Source: an uncultured Muribaculaceae bacterium
GTDB taxonomy: Bacteria; Bacteroidota; Bacteroidia; Bacteroidales; Muribaculaceae
Direction: 5' to 3'
Length of the DNA: 64,000 bases
Assembly: GCA_910584055.1 (NCBI GenBank)
Contig: CAJTZS010000009.1
Location: 1 to 64,000 of the forward strand
In this document: positions 25,687-35,745 of the stretch, one piece after another
How positions within the stretch are numbered: the first letter of the stretch is position 1
Layout of the letters: each line of letters begins with the position of its first letter
Notes under the pieces: generated by a model
The model's input: only the letters and a program-made list of their open reading frames with translations
The model's database searches: none
Told to the model about the DNA's origin: nothing
Made by a program: the position numbers and the translations under genes

Positions 25687-27291
25687 TTATTTCACATTGA
25701 CTTCGGAGAGTTTCAGCCAGCCTTCTGGTGTTATATCTCCCTTAGCTGAAATCTGAAGTCCTATCTCGTTGTCCTTTGTAGTGTCGACCAGACCCACGCC
25801 CCAGAAATAGTTGCCTGCCGCAACGCCTCCGAGATTGCATGTGAATTCATATGTCGAAGGTTTCCCCTTTATCCACTGGTCAAGGCATGGAGCTATGTCG
25901 ACATATGTCTTGACCGGTTGCAGCGTGGTCTTGTCGAGGAGTGCGAAAGCCACTTTATATTTCTGATTCCACTGGGGAATGTTTGTGGGGCAGTATCCCC
26001 ATCCGAGGTTACTCCAGCGGTGAACGAATGTTGCGTTTCCGGAACCGGATACAGATGTGGGCAAAGAGATCTTGTCCGGATAAAGGCGGTAGCCTCCTTC
26101 AGCGATGAATTCTTTCACGAGGTCGAACGCGTTGTTGAACCATCTCCAGGTCTCGCCGCTTGTCATTGAATTGGAATATCGGAAATCCATCATGTTGACG
26201 AAGGAGTTCTTTGCCTCGTTGAATTCTCCACGGCGCACCTCTCCATGATCGGCATAGCCGTCACCCTTGATAGAACCTCCGTGAGAGCTTTCAACCCAGC
26301 CTCCCTCCGCAATGATTGGGCGTTTGAACCGGTTGGCTGCAGCGTAGTTGCGCTCCCAATCCTTGTAATATCCCTTCATGCCGAAGGCATCATGACGCAA
26401 AGAATAACCTTTGGCTACAAGCTTGTCGAGGAGTTTTGCCGACATTTCTGTGTCTGTGTCGGTGAATCCCTTGTTATCCATCAGACAACGGTGATAGTTG
26501 ATGATGCAGGGAACCTTGGTGAATGCCGAGAGGTATGCGTCGCTGACCCAGTCCACGACAGCCTCTCGCGGTGAGTTGTTCCCTGTGGAATAATTCACGG
26601 TGTGGCTTTCGCCCCATTTGCCGAGGCCGAAACCGCTCATGAACATTGTCACGTCGGGATCATTATACTTCTTGGCGAAAGCCTGAAGGAATGCGGCGTA
26701 TTTCTCCTGAAATATGGGGTCGTCGCAATAGGGAGACCAGACCTGCACGGAACCGGTGGTGGTCATGAATCCCTTGGCGCCAGCCTCCTTTACATAGTTG
26801 GGAGTGAAATTGTCGTGTTTGTCCTGGCTGTCGCAGATGAAAGTGAAGGCGAGTTTCAAGCCTCTCTCCTTCGCCCCGTCAACGAGCATATGGAAACGGC
26901 GTGCGTATTTGGATGCCGAAGCGGGCTGTTCCCAAACGTATACACCTTCTTCAGGATTGAAATATGTCCACGCGGCGCGGATGTAGAGAACTGTTGCGTA
27001 ATCCGATACCTTTACGTTTCCTTCGGATGTCGGATAGTTGTCGTACACCTCCCAGAAATCATCACGGAGGCCATCGCCCAGACCGGTGTATAGTACCCAT
27101 CCGGTCATAGGATTCTTAAGGTTCTTATAACGTTCGGGCTTTATGTCAACAATCTCATTTCCGTTGACATTCCAGTTGTGAGTGCCCTCTGCCGGCTCAT
27201 CGCTTTCGGAGCAGGAAACAGCTCCGAAAGTCATGACCGCGCCCGCCAGCATTGAGCAGGCGCGTGTCATGTATTTCTTTATATTGTTCAT
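25687..27291 (-). CDS. DUF4874/DUF4832 lipoprotein, copy 2
   Basis: This 534-residue lipoprotein has a signal sequence and lipobox (MTFGAVSCSES). It contains NPMTGWVLYTG, YIRAAWTYFNPEEGVYVWE, GLGKWGES, SLRHDAFGMKGYYKDWE, GGWVESSHGG and RWSNLGWGYCPTNIPQWNQKYKVAF. These match its paralogue at 34121-35647 block by block. Families with this TIM-barrel-like layout resemble glycosidases, but I know of no assigned reaction. I chose the ATG at 27291, 15 nt after the SusE/F stop. Probably surface-exposed and acting with SusCD. Confidence 0.82.
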   Translation of the reverse strand: MNNIKKYMTRACSMLAGAVMTFGAVSCSESDEPAEGTHNWNVNGNEIVDIKPERYKNLKNPMTGWVLYTGLGDGLRDDFWEVYDNYPTSEGNVKVSDYATVLYIRAAWTYFNPEEGVYVWEQPASASKYARRFHMLVDGAKERGLKLAFTFICDSQDKHDNFTPNYVKEAGAKGFMTTTGSVQVWSPYCDDPIFQEKYAAFLQAFAKKYNDPDVTMFMSGFGLGKWGESHTVNYSTGNNSPREAVVDWVSDAYLSAFTKVPCIINYHRCLMDNKGFTDTDTEMSAKLLDKLVAKGYSLRHDAFGMKGYYKDWERNYAAANRFKRPIIAEGGWVESSHGGSIKGDGYADHGEVRRGEFNEAKNSFVNMMDFRYSNSMTSGETWRWFNNAFDLVKEFIAEGGYRLYPDKISLPTSVSGSGNATFVHRWSNLGWGYCPTNIPQWNQKYKVAFALLDKTTLQPVKTYVDIAPCLDQWIKGKPSTYEFTCNLGGVAAGNYFWGVGLVDTTKDNEIGLQISAKGDITPEGWLKLSEVNVK

Positions 27292-27306
27292 ATGATCTAT
27301 CATTTG

Positions 27307-28941
27307 TTATTTGTTTCCGAAATATACGGTAAGTTTCTCAATGTCCACCACCACGAATGTGCAGTTTTCGGGTACGCAGAAGTATGCATAGCGGTTGTGA
27401 CTCTGACCTGCCACGAGTTTGAGTGTCTCACCATTGTTGACAGTGAGGTATCCGCGTTTCTTATTTCGTTCTGCGTCGGCTGTTGAACCGAATGCGTAGA
27501 CATTGTTCTCGATGTTGGAGACAAGGAAGTTTAATGCGCCGGTTGCTGTTGCATTCGACCAGCTGTCGGTGGAGCTGCTGCGCGGCAGCGGATCTCCATG
27601 ATAAACGAATACGTTCGGGTTTGCCAACGATTGTTTGAGGCAGTATTTCTTCTGGAAACCTGCTTTGAGGCCGTCATCGTGTGCCGAAGCGTTGAATCCA
27701 CCCCACATCCAGAGTTCCGTCACTTCCTGCTTGTAAGGATTGATTCCGTCAACAGTGTTGTTGTATGAAACCACGGTGTTCTTCATGTCAGTTGCCGAAG
27801 AATAGATTGTAACCGCATGTTCTTCGAGATTTACTACGATACGGTATGTGCCGTCTGCAGGAATCTCCCAATATGCCGACCCTGTGCCGCTCTCTGTGGA
27901 TACCTGCTCAAATTCATGGGCCTGTCCGTCGTGGATGTCGTGGTTTGCCTTATCCTTTGGTACGAACGAGATGGCTTTCTTATCTTCGAAGAGAAGCGGC
28001 ATGTAAAGTTTACCTGCCTTGAGTTCGCCGCGCCATGCGTAGAGCATCTCGTTCTCCATGGTCTGTTCGATCTCCACTTCCTCGGAACCGACAGCGGAAC
28101 CTGCCATATAGAGTTTGTCAAGTTCGATGATGCTTCCGGCGGGAACAATCCTTGCCGTCCTTGCCTCCAGATTCACCTGCACGCGGTAGTTGCCTGCCTC
28201 CGGGATGACCCAATAGTTTGCCTTGTCGGCGTCAACCATTATTGCCGGCATTTCCGCAGAGGCGATTGGCTCATCAGCATTCTCCGGGGAGAACGCGTTG
28301 TTCTCGTCTCCATAGAGGACGGGGAAGTTGATTTTTCCGGCGTTCAATGCGCCGTTCCATGAATATGTCTTGGATGTCTCGGAAGTCGGTTTCAGCTCGA
28401 TAGGTGTTTCACCGACGGCAGAGCCTCCGATCCACAATTTATCTGCAAGATATTGCTTCTCGCCGTAAGTCTTCACCTTTACGGTGGCGGTGGCGATATC
28501 CGGAATCACAACGCGCGGACCTTCGAAAGATGCCGTGACAGTGAAGTTGAGAGTGTTGACGGAGCTTGTGAGGCATCCGAAATGACCTGTCAGAAGCTCG
28601 TGAAGTTCGCGGTTGGTATATTCGCGGCGATACATACCTTCATCTTCATATTCCTTCACACTTGCCGACTTGCTGCCGACGGCATCCATCTGATACTGAT
28701 ATGTCGTGATATACTCATTGCCGTAAGGGTGGGCCTCGTTCCATTCAATGGTCAGCGCCACGTCATCGGGCTTGCTTTCATCGAGCACCACGAAATCACT
28801 TGAGGTTGTCAGCTGGATCACTGACTGGTTGCGGGAATAGGCGTTGTCTATATCCTCGTCTCCGCAGGCGGCAAGCATCCCCGCTGTCAGCATGAATGCT
28901 GACACGCGGAGGATGTTGCTGTATATTCTGGTTGTTTTCAT
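27307..28941 (-). CDS. SusE/SusF-like outer-membrane glycan-binding lipoprotein
   Basis: This 544-residue lipoprotein has a lipobox in MLTAGMLAACGDED. The first domain (VIQLTTSSDFVVLDESKPDD, LTIEWNEAHPYGNE) is the SusE N-terminal Ig-like fold. Two similar beta-sandwich repeats follow, seen as LWIGGSAVGETPIEL versus LYMAGSAVGSEEVEI, each with GNYRVQVNLEART or GTYRIVVNLEEHA endings. A final domain ends in FVVVDIEKLTVYFGNK. By position after SusD it binds glycan at the cell surface. Confidence 0.87.
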   Translation of the reverse strand: MKTTRIYSNILRVSAFMLTAGMLAACGDEDIDNAYSRNQSVIQLTTSSDFVVLDESKPDDVALTIEWNEAHPYGNEYITTYQYQMDAVGSKSASVKEYEDEGMYRREYTNRELHELLTGHFGCLTSSVNTLNFTVTASFEGPRVVIPDIATATVKVKTYGEKQYLADKLWIGGSAVGETPIELKPTSETSKTYSWNGALNAGKINFPVLYGDENNAFSPENADEPIASAEMPAIMVDADKANYWVIPEAGNYRVQVNLEARTARIVPAGSIIELDKLYMAGSAVGSEEVEIEQTMENEMLYAWRGELKAGKLYMPLLFEDKKAISFVPKDKANHDIHDGQAHEFEQVSTESGTGSAYWEIPADGTYRIVVNLEEHAVTIYSSATDMKNTVVSYNNTVDGINPYKQEVTELWMWGGFNASAHDDGLKAGFQKKYCLKQSLANPNVFVYHGDPLPRSSSTDSWSNATATGALNFLVSNIENNVYAFGSTADAERNKKRGYLTVNNGETLKLVAGQSHNRYAYFCVPENCTFVVVDIEKLTVYFGNK

Positions 28942-28975
28942 TTTTTTGAGTTTTTGTTATGGGGCTATATAGGGA

Positions 28976-30706
28976 TTAGTAACCCGGGTTGTTTTTGAGG
29001 TTCGGACAGAGGGTCATGTCGCGGGTCGGGATCGGCCAGAGGTACTGGCGGTCAGGGAATACGCGCTTGGCGCCCAATGCCACATACCCAGCATTGTAAA
29101 GGGCCGAGAAGTCGGCAAGACCGTCTTCATCAATCTGAGGTGTCATGCCCCAGAACCAGAGGTCTTTCTTGACGATATTGTTGAGTAGGTCTTCCGGCTG
29201 AAGGTTGATGTAGTTGTAGCCGTTGAGTGCTTTTGATGCCAGTTTCCAACGAATGAGGTCCATATATCGGAGACCTTCGTTTGCCAGTTCCATGCGGCGC
29301 TCAATCCTTACGGCCTTGCGCATGACATCCTGTGCCGCGAGTTTGACAGCTGGATATAGTTTGGTATCCGTGAGATTCACGCCATAGGCACGGGCGCGGA
29401 CAGTGTTGATGGCATCAACAACGCTCTGATCAAGCTCGTTAAGCTCGATTTTGGCTTCTGCATACATAAGGAGAACATCGGCATAACGCATCATCATGTA
29501 ATCGCGGGCAACTTTCTTGCCGTTCTGTGTCCAGGAGCTGTCGATACCTTTTTTCCAGATGAGGCCATTGTATGATGCATACTGGTTGACCGCACGGTTG
29601 TCGTTGTTGCTCTGCATCTTACCTGTGTTGAAATTCATTACCTCCTTCACGTCGGGACGTGGGTTGTATTCGAATCCGCAATGTTCCGTTCCGAATTCAA
29701 CGATGGTCTTGGTGCATCGCGGGTCACGGTTCTTGAAAGGATTGCGCGGATCGAAAAGTTCGGACTCATCGATGGGGAGACCGTCGGTGCAGAGGAACGA
29801 TGCGAACAAATCCCAAGATGGGTTGTCGGAACCATAGCCTCCGGCGTTACGCGGGAGGCCGTTGTTGACATACCATGCATCGAGAATCACGTCGTTCTCG
29901 AGTGAGCGGGGAATATAGAAAATCTTCTCCGGATTAACATGGGTGTCCTGAAGGAAGAGTTTTGCGAAGTCGGGTTCAAGCGCGTAAACGCCTAAGTCCA
30001 TACAGCCTTTTGCAGCTTTTGCAGCAAGGTCGAAGTCACCGAAATAGAGTGCGAAACGAGCTTTCATCGCCAATGCCGCGCCCTTTGTCACGTGCATCGC
30101 GGCTGTGCCGTAATCAACCGGAAGATATTCGATTGCCTTGTCGAAATCTTCATAGACCAAAGCTTTTATCTCGTCTTTGTTTCTACGTCCTTTCTGTTCT
30201 GCCTCGCTGATGGTCTCAGTCCCTTCCATGTAGGGAACATCTCCGTAATAGCAGATTAGTTCTGCATATTTGCAGGCGCGGCAGAAAAATGCTTCTCCTG
30301 CATAACGGTTAAGTTTTTCAGGATTTACATTGCCGGCAGCCTTATGGTAGTTGGCAAGGAGGGTGTTTGCGCGGGCGATAAGTTTATAATCCTGTTCCCA
30401 GAGATGATATACCTCATACTGCTGACCGTTCATGGTGCCGTCGAGCACCGTGCCGTTGCTTCCGGGGTTACGGTTCTGCTGGCGGTATGTGAAGTTGTCG
30501 GTCCATTGCTCCGAACCTTCGAGCGGCTGGTTCCAGTATCCGAGGATATAGAATTCATTGACGGCCATCTCCAGTTCGGCCTCGGAGGAATACCAGGACT
30601 CGCTGTTTCCCTGGGAGAGGGGAGTCATATCCATGCTTTCGCATGATGTGAGCAGCATGGCGGCAGCCGCCATTGATGCGTATATTGTCTTATTCATTAT
30701 TTTCAT
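28976..30706 (-). CDS. RagB/SusD outer-membrane lipoprotein
   Basis: This 576-residue SusD-family protein has a lipobox (AAAMLLTSCESMDM) and TPR-type helices, for example RYAGEAFFCRACKYAELICYYGDVPY. C-terminal motifs are ADVLLMYAEAKIELNELDQ, RRMELANEGLRYMDLIRWK and YLWPIPTRD. SusD proteins cap the SusC porin and capture glycan at the surface. It sits 5 bp after SusC in transcription order. The start could be the first ATG or the one three codons later. Confidence 0.95.
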   Translation of the reverse strand: MKIMNKTIYASMAAAAMLLTSCESMDMTPLSQGNSESWYSSEAELEMAVNEFYILGYWNQPLEGSEQWTDNFTYRQQNRNPGSNGTVLDGTMNGQQYEVYHLWEQDYKLIARANTLLANYHKAAGNVNPEKLNRYAGEAFFCRACKYAELICYYGDVPYMEGTETISEAEQKGRRNKDEIKALVYEDFDKAIEYLPVDYGTAAMHVTKGAALAMKARFALYFGDFDLAAKAAKGCMDLGVYALEPDFAKLFLQDTHVNPEKIFYIPRSLENDVILDAWYVNNGLPRNAGGYGSDNPSWDLFASFLCTDGLPIDESELFDPRNPFKNRDPRCTKTIVEFGTEHCGFEYNPRPDVKEVMNFNTGKMQSNNDNRAVNQYASYNGLIWKKGIDSSWTQNGKKVARDYMMMRYADVLLMYAEAKIELNELDQSVVDAINTVRARAYGVNLTDTKLYPAVKLAAQDVMRKAVRIERRMELANEGLRYMDLIRWKLASKALNGYNYINLQPEDLLNNIVKKDLWFWGMTPQIDEDGLADFSALYNAGYVALGAKRVFPDRQYLWPIPTRDMTLCPNLKNNPGY

Positions 30707-30711
30707 GACTG

Positions 30712-33700
30712 TTAGAAAGTAAGATTTACACCTACAATGAGGGATGTTGTTATAGGATATGCATTGACTCCCATTTCAGGGTCCCATCCTTTTGGATAGT
30801 TATCGATTGAGAAGAGATCGCTTGCGCTGAAATAGATTCTCGCCTTCTGGATGAACGCTTTCTTTGTCCATACCTGTGGAAGCGTGTATCCGAGAGTTAT
30901 GTTCTTAAGTCGGAAATACGAACCATTGAAAATCCAGAAATCCGAAGCGGCGTAGTTGTTGCCCTTCGTTGTATTGGTGAGTCGTGGATATTCGGCAGCG
31001 AGGTTCTCCTGTGGAGTGTTGAACACGCTCCAGTATTTACCGTCGATGATTGCCGGGATATTGCCGTAATTGTTACGGAGTGGCTCCACCATGGCGCGCT
31101 CAAGATATGCGTTCTGCTTGCCTACGCCCTGGAATGCGATCGAGAGGTCGATGCCTTTCCATCCGGCGTTGATTGTGCCGCCATATTGGAAGCGGGGAAG
31201 TGAATTACCTAACGGCACGCGGTCGTATTCGGATGAAATCACACCGTCAGGTTTCCCTTCAGGTCCGGAGATGTCACGATATTTGAGGTCTCCGACAGTC
31301 ACAGTATTGTTGAGGCGTGCAGAATTATCTACTTCCTCCTGAGTCTGATATATGCCGTCACATATATACCCGTACCATGTGTTGAAAATTTCGCCGGCGC
31401 GTTTAAGTTTGTTGTCCTTGATTATATCGGAATTGTTGAGGTAATCGATCTTTGAGATAAAGTCGGAAAGGTTGAATGAAACGCCATAAGTGAAATCGCC
31501 GATATGGTCGTTCCAGCTCAGTTCGATGTCATAACCATGGGTTTTCATCTTTCCGGCATTGGTTTTGGGGTCGGCATATCCCATTGACCATGGAATCTGG
31601 ATGTCGAGTAGCATACCTGTGGTTTTCTTCCAGTAATAGTCGGCTGTGAAGCGCAGGCGGCTGTTGAAGAAATTGGCATCGATACCTATGTCGGTGGATG
31701 TGGTTGTTTCCCAGGAGATGTCTTCAACGGCAAGGGTGCGGATGGACGCAGTCTTGTCGGATACCAACTCTCCGTTCTCATAGAAATATGAATCTCCGAA
31801 TGTTATAAGCGACATATAAGGGAAATAATTCTCACCGATACGTTCGTTACCGAGTTTACCCCACGATGCGCGAAGTTTGAGGAATGAAAGGGCGGATGGA
31901 TTTACGTTTTCCATGAATTTCTCTTTGGTAATCACCCAGCCTGCGGAGAAAGAGGGGAATGTGCCCCAACGGTATTTCTTTGCGAAGCGTGAAGAACCGT
32001 CTCGACGGATGTTCGCCTGAAAGAGATAGCGGTTGTCGAATGAATAGAGTACGCGACCGAAGAAGGAGTTAGACGTATATCGCGTTCCCTTGCCGTTATT
32101 GTCTTTGAAATCTTCCGGTCCGACATTGAGATAAGGATATTTGGTAAGTTCGTATTGATCGCGTGCTGCACCGAGTTCTTCGGAACTGAGGACATAATTT
32201 TCGAATCCGGCCATTACTGTGAGATCATGCTTGCCGAAAGAGCGCATATAGTTGGCAAGTGCCTGTGTGGTTATATGCCAGTTGTCTTTACGTTCTTCGG
32301 ATAATTTGTTAGTTCCCCAGGTAGTGCCGTTGCCTTCCATATAACCTCCGATTGCGTTTATGTCATCCATGAGGGTATAGGGGACAGCGAAACGGAATGC
32401 TTTCTTTTTGGAATAATTGATGAACGGGGACACTATTCCGGAGATGGTCAGACCGTCGATGGGTTTGATATTGAGCTGTGCCTTACCTCCTACCTGAGTG
32501 CTGTGGGATAAACTTGAACCGCCGTGAGTCAGAAGTCCGTAAGGGTTTGCACCTGATTTACCTTCGGCCAAACCTCCGTTCTCCCATACTGCAGGATAGA
32601 TTGCCGGCATCTTACGCATATCCTCGAATGGGTTGTAGTTTGTCGATTCGCTGCGGGCGTTGCGGATGTTGATGTCCACGCTTGCCGTGATGTATTTGTT
32701 GAAGACAAAGTCATTGTTACTGCGTACCATCAAGCGGCGGAAACCACGTCCTTCATAAAGGCCGTCAACATCGTCATAGGTGAAGGATGCCTGTGACTTT
32801 ACTGTCTTGTTACCTCCGGAAAGGGAGACCGTGTGGGTCATGCGCGGAGCGGAATTTTTCATCATCATGCCGCGCCAGTCGGTGATAGGGTAGTGGTCGG
32901 GATCCGTGGCGTTGAGTGTCAACCAGTTCTTTGTCTGGTCGGCAGTCCACTGCTGGAAATATCCGGCGGCGGGGTTGTCGTTGTAGAGAAGCTCGTTGTT
33001 CATCTCCAGGTAACGGGTAACGCCTACCATGTCGGGCTGTTTCGTAGGAATTTCCCAACCGAATTCTCCGTTATAGGAGATGCTTATCTTTGATTCGTCA
33101 CCGCGTTTGGTGGTGATGAGGATAACACCTGCAGCTGCCTTCGAACCATAGATAGAAGCTGCGGCGGCATCCTTGAGCACCGACACGCTCTCGATGTCGT
33201 TGGCGTTGACGTAGTCGATATTGTCGCATTGCACACCGTCAACTATGATAAGCGGGCTTGAATCGCCGATGGTTGTTACACCGCGCACGTGCATCGAACC
33301 TGCGGACGCACCCGGGGCGTTGTTGTCACGGCGCACCATCAGACCCGACACTGAACCTTGAAGTGCAGTGGAGACGTTGGTCGTGTTTTTGGAAGCCAGT
33401 TCGTCACCCTTTACGGAAGCAACTGCACCGGTGAGGTCTTTTTTCTTGACCGTGCCATAACCGATAACCACTAATTCGTTGAGGGTGTTGTCGGTTTCTG
33501 TCAATGATATTTTCATGTCATTGGTGTTGCCTACGGCGATTGTCTCGGGGTTGAAACCTACGTAGGTGACCTGCAGTTTCTCGCCTTTGGCAGCGTTCAC
33601 TGTGAAACGTCCGTCGAGGTCAGTGATAGCGCCTTCGTTGGTGCCCTTCACCATCACTGTGGCTCCGATAAGTGGTTCACCGTTCTGGTCAACGATCACA

Positions 33701-34095
33701 CCGCTTACTTTCTGCTTCTCATTCTTTTTAGATGTCTTTGCTGTCGTGATTGTTACCTGACGCCCTGATATCTTGTAATTCAGACCGGTAGATTTGCACA
33801 CCTCGGCAAGGATAGCATCCATCTTCTTGTTTTTGAGTTGGATGTTTACCGGAGACGAGAGTTTGTTCTCCACGCCCTCGCCATAGAGGAACACGTAGTT
33901 GCTGTTTTTCTCGATATACGAGAGAACATCCTTGACTGTGGTGTCGGAAGCTTTCATGGTATAAAGCCCCGTTGACTTGTTTTGCGACAGGGATGTTCCG
34001 GCAAAAGCCGTTACCGGAACCGCCGTCACAAGTCCGATCGCACACAGCGTCCTGATTCTGGAACGCCACTGCTGACGATGTGATTCTGAATTCAT
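30712..34095 (-). CDS. SusC/RagA TonB-linked outer-membrane transporter with STN domain
   Basis: This 1127-residue TonB-dependent glycan importer starts at the ATG at 34095, giving MNSESHRQQWRSRIRTLCAI and a signal segment. An STN domain (about 35-100) is followed by a carboxypeptidase-D-like domain (VSGVIVDQNGEPLIGATVMV), the plug (VVIGYGTVKKKDLTGAVASV, YGSKAAAGVILITTKRG) and the barrel. The STN domain is the usual partner of a FecR/ECF sigma pair, and both genes are just upstream. The longer frame to 34164 overlaps the preceding gene and is poly-Asn, so I reject it. Confidence 0.95.
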   Translation of the reverse strand: MNSESHRQQWRSRIRTLCAIGLVTAVPVTAFAGTSLSQNKSTGLYTMKASDTTVKDVLSYIEKNSNYVFLYGEGVENKLSSPVNIQLKNKKMDAILAEVCKSTGLNYKISGRQVTITTAKTSKKNEKQKVSGVIVDQNGEPLIGATVMVKGTNEGAITDLDGRFTVNAAKGEKLQVTYVGFNPETIAVGNTNDMKISLTETDNTLNELVVIGYGTVKKKDLTGAVASVKGDELASKNTTNVSTALQGSVSGLMVRRDNNAPGASAGSMHVRGVTTIGDSSPLIIVDGVQCDNIDYVNANDIESVSVLKDAAAASIYGSKAAAGVILITTKRGDESKISISYNGEFGWEIPTKQPDMVGVTRYLEMNNELLYNDNPAAGYFQQWTADQTKNWLTLNATDPDHYPITDWRGMMMKNSAPRMTHTVSLSGGNKTVKSQASFTYDDVDGLYEGRGFRRLMVRSNNDFVFNKYITASVDINIRNARSESTNYNPFEDMRKMPAIYPAVWENGGLAEGKSGANPYGLLTHGGSSLSHSTQVGGKAQLNIKPIDGLTISGIVSPFINYSKKKAFRFAVPYTLMDDINAIGGYMEGNGTTWGTNKLSEERKDNWHITTQALANYMRSFGKHDLTVMAGFENYVLSSEELGAARDQYELTKYPYLNVGPEDFKDNNGKGTRYTSNSFFGRVLYSFDNRYLFQANIRRDGSSRFAKKYRWGTFPSFSAGWVITKEKFMENVNPSALSFLKLRASWGKLGNERIGENYFPYMSLITFGDSYFYENGELVSDKTASIRTLAVEDISWETTTSTDIGIDANFFNSRLRFTADYYWKKTTGMLLDIQIPWSMGYADPKTNAGKMKTHGYDIELSWNDHIGDFTYGVSFNLSDFISKIDYLNNSDIIKDNKLKRAGEIFNTWYGYICDGIYQTQEEVDNSARLNNTVTVGDLKYRDISGPEGKPDGVISSEYDRVPLGNSLPRFQYGGTINAGWKGIDLSIAFQGVGKQNAYLERAMVEPLRNNYGNIPAIIDGKYWSVFNTPQENLAAEYPRLTNTTKGNNYAASDFWIFNGSYFRLKNITLGYTLPQVWTKKAFIQKARIYFSASDLFSIDNYPKGWDPEMGVNAYPITTSLIVGVNLTF

Positions 34096-34120
34096 AAGGT
34101 TACTGTTGTTATTATTGTTG

Positions 34121-35647
34121 TTAATTAATGTCGATTTCTCCTGCCGGAAGCCAGCCGTTTTCAAGGATCAAATCCTTGTTGATTGCCATTTCGAGTCCGG
34201 GACGGTTGGAGGCTGTGGTATCCACGAGGGCGACTGCCCATCGGTATTTTCCCGGTGCGATGCCGTCAAGGGGGAAGGAGGTGCGATAGTTTCCGTCTTT
34301 TTCCCTTATCCATTTTGAGAGGTCGCTGCGGTTCTCCACAATTGTTTTCACGGGATTTCCGTTGCCGTCGAGGAGGGAAATGGCTACTTTATATTTCTGA
34401 TTCCATTGAGGAATGTTCGTAGGGCAGTATCCGCATCCCAAATTTCTCCATACGGTGCTTACCTTCACCGACTTCCCCGGTTTTGCAGTTACGGGGGCTT
34501 CGACAGATACGGGATACAGCCGGTAGCCGCCGTGCGCCACGAATTTCTTGACCAACGGGAATGCATCTTCGAACCATGAGCGGGTCTCGTCGTTGATGCG
34601 GAAATCCATCATGTTGACGCGAGCTTCCGCCGCGGCATCGTACTCGCCCTTGCGCACATCCTCTGCGTGTCCTTCGCGATATAGTCCTGAAGGGTCGCGC
34701 CAGTAGCGGTGATGAGCGCCGGTGATCCAACCGCCCTCCATGATGATCGGGCGCTTGAAATTCCATTTGTGGGCCATTTTCTTTTCCCAATCCTGATAAT
34801 AGCCGTGCATTCCGAAAGCATCGTGGCGCAGCGAAAAGCCTTTGTTTATAGCAGTGGATATGAGTTTCTCGGCATCTGCCGGAACGCTGCCCCATCCGTC
34901 GTCATCGGGGTCGCCAAGCATCCTGTGATAGTGGATGAGCATCGGCACGCGTTTGAAACAATCAGTGGCAAGGGAGATCATCCAGTTGAAAACACTCTCC
35001 TTGTTGGCATTGTCCTTATATATCATTGAATGCGACTCACCCCATTTGCCTAAGGAATATGCATCAATGAATTCCACCTCTTCCGGATTGTCGAAATGAC
35101 GGGCGAATTCGCGGAAGAATCTGGAATATTTTTCCTGAAACACGGGATCGTCGGGATAGGGGGAGAGGTTGTGTCCCGGATTCTTCGGGTCGTAATAACC
35201 TTTTGCTCCGGCATCGAACACATATTGGGGAGTGTTCTGTCCCTGGTCGCGTCCGTCAACAACAATGCGGAACGCTACGCGCAATCCGCGGTCGCGCACG
35301 CTCTTAAGCAGTTTCATCAGGCGGCTGTCGGGGTCGTTCCATGCGTATTCCCCCTCTTTCGGTTCGAATGAAGCCCAGCTTGTGCGGATATATGCGCATG
35401 AGGCATAATCGGATACCCGTACTGGGGCGGTTTCACCCTTGGCCGTCATGCGGTCATACCCTTTCTCTTCCCAGAAATTTTCATCCCATGCGCGTCCGAG
35501 ATACATCACCCATCCCTGGAGAGGGTTGCGGAGCACGCGGGTGGTATCGGGCTCGAACATTGTCCTGCCCGCGCCGTTGACGCCCGAGACAGAAATTAGA
35601 ATCATGATGGCGGTTATCAATCGCCTTAAGGTTGTGCTGTGAGTCAT
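34121..35647 (-). CDS. DUF4874/DUF4832 secreted protein, copy 1
   Basis: This 508-residue paralogue of the protein at 25687-27291 shares NPLQGWVMYLGRAW, YIRTSWASFEPKEGEYAW, SLGKWGESHSMIYKD, SLRHDAFGMHGYYQDWEKK, IIMEGGWITGAHH and WRNLGCGYCPTNIPQWNQK. It has a cleavable signal peptide (TAIMILISVSGVNGA) without a lipobox cysteine, unlike copy 2. It is the first structural gene after fecR, 98 bp away, and 25 bp before susC. A glycan-degrading role is likely from context but no reaction is assigned. Confidence 0.82.
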   Translation of the reverse strand: MTHSTTLRRLITAIMILISVSGVNGAGRTMFEPDTTRVLRNPLQGWVMYLGRAWDENFWEEKGYDRMTAKGETAPVRVSDYASCAYIRTSWASFEPKEGEYAWNDPDSRLMKLLKSVRDRGLRVAFRIVVDGRDQGQNTPQYVFDAGAKGYYDPKNPGHNLSPYPDDPVFQEKYSRFFREFARHFDNPEEVEFIDAYSLGKWGESHSMIYKDNANKESVFNWMISLATDCFKRVPMLIHYHRMLGDPDDDGWGSVPADAEKLISTAINKGFSLRHDAFGMHGYYQDWEKKMAHKWNFKRPIIMEGGWITGAHHRYWRDPSGLYREGHAEDVRKGEYDAAAEARVNMMDFRINDETRSWFEDAFPLVKKFVAHGGYRLYPVSVEAPVTAKPGKSVKVSTVWRNLGCGYCPTNIPQWNQKYKVAISLLDGNGNPVKTIVENRSDLSKWIREKDGNYRTSFPLDGIAPGKYRWAVALVDTTASNRPGLEMAINKDLILENGWLPAGEIDIN

Positions 35648-35745
35648 ATATGGTGTCGTTTTTAGACAATAAGGGTGCTGTCGGGGTTGAGGCCCTGACT
35701 TGGGGGGAGAGATTAAAAGAATGTAAAGGATTGGACTTTGAGTTT

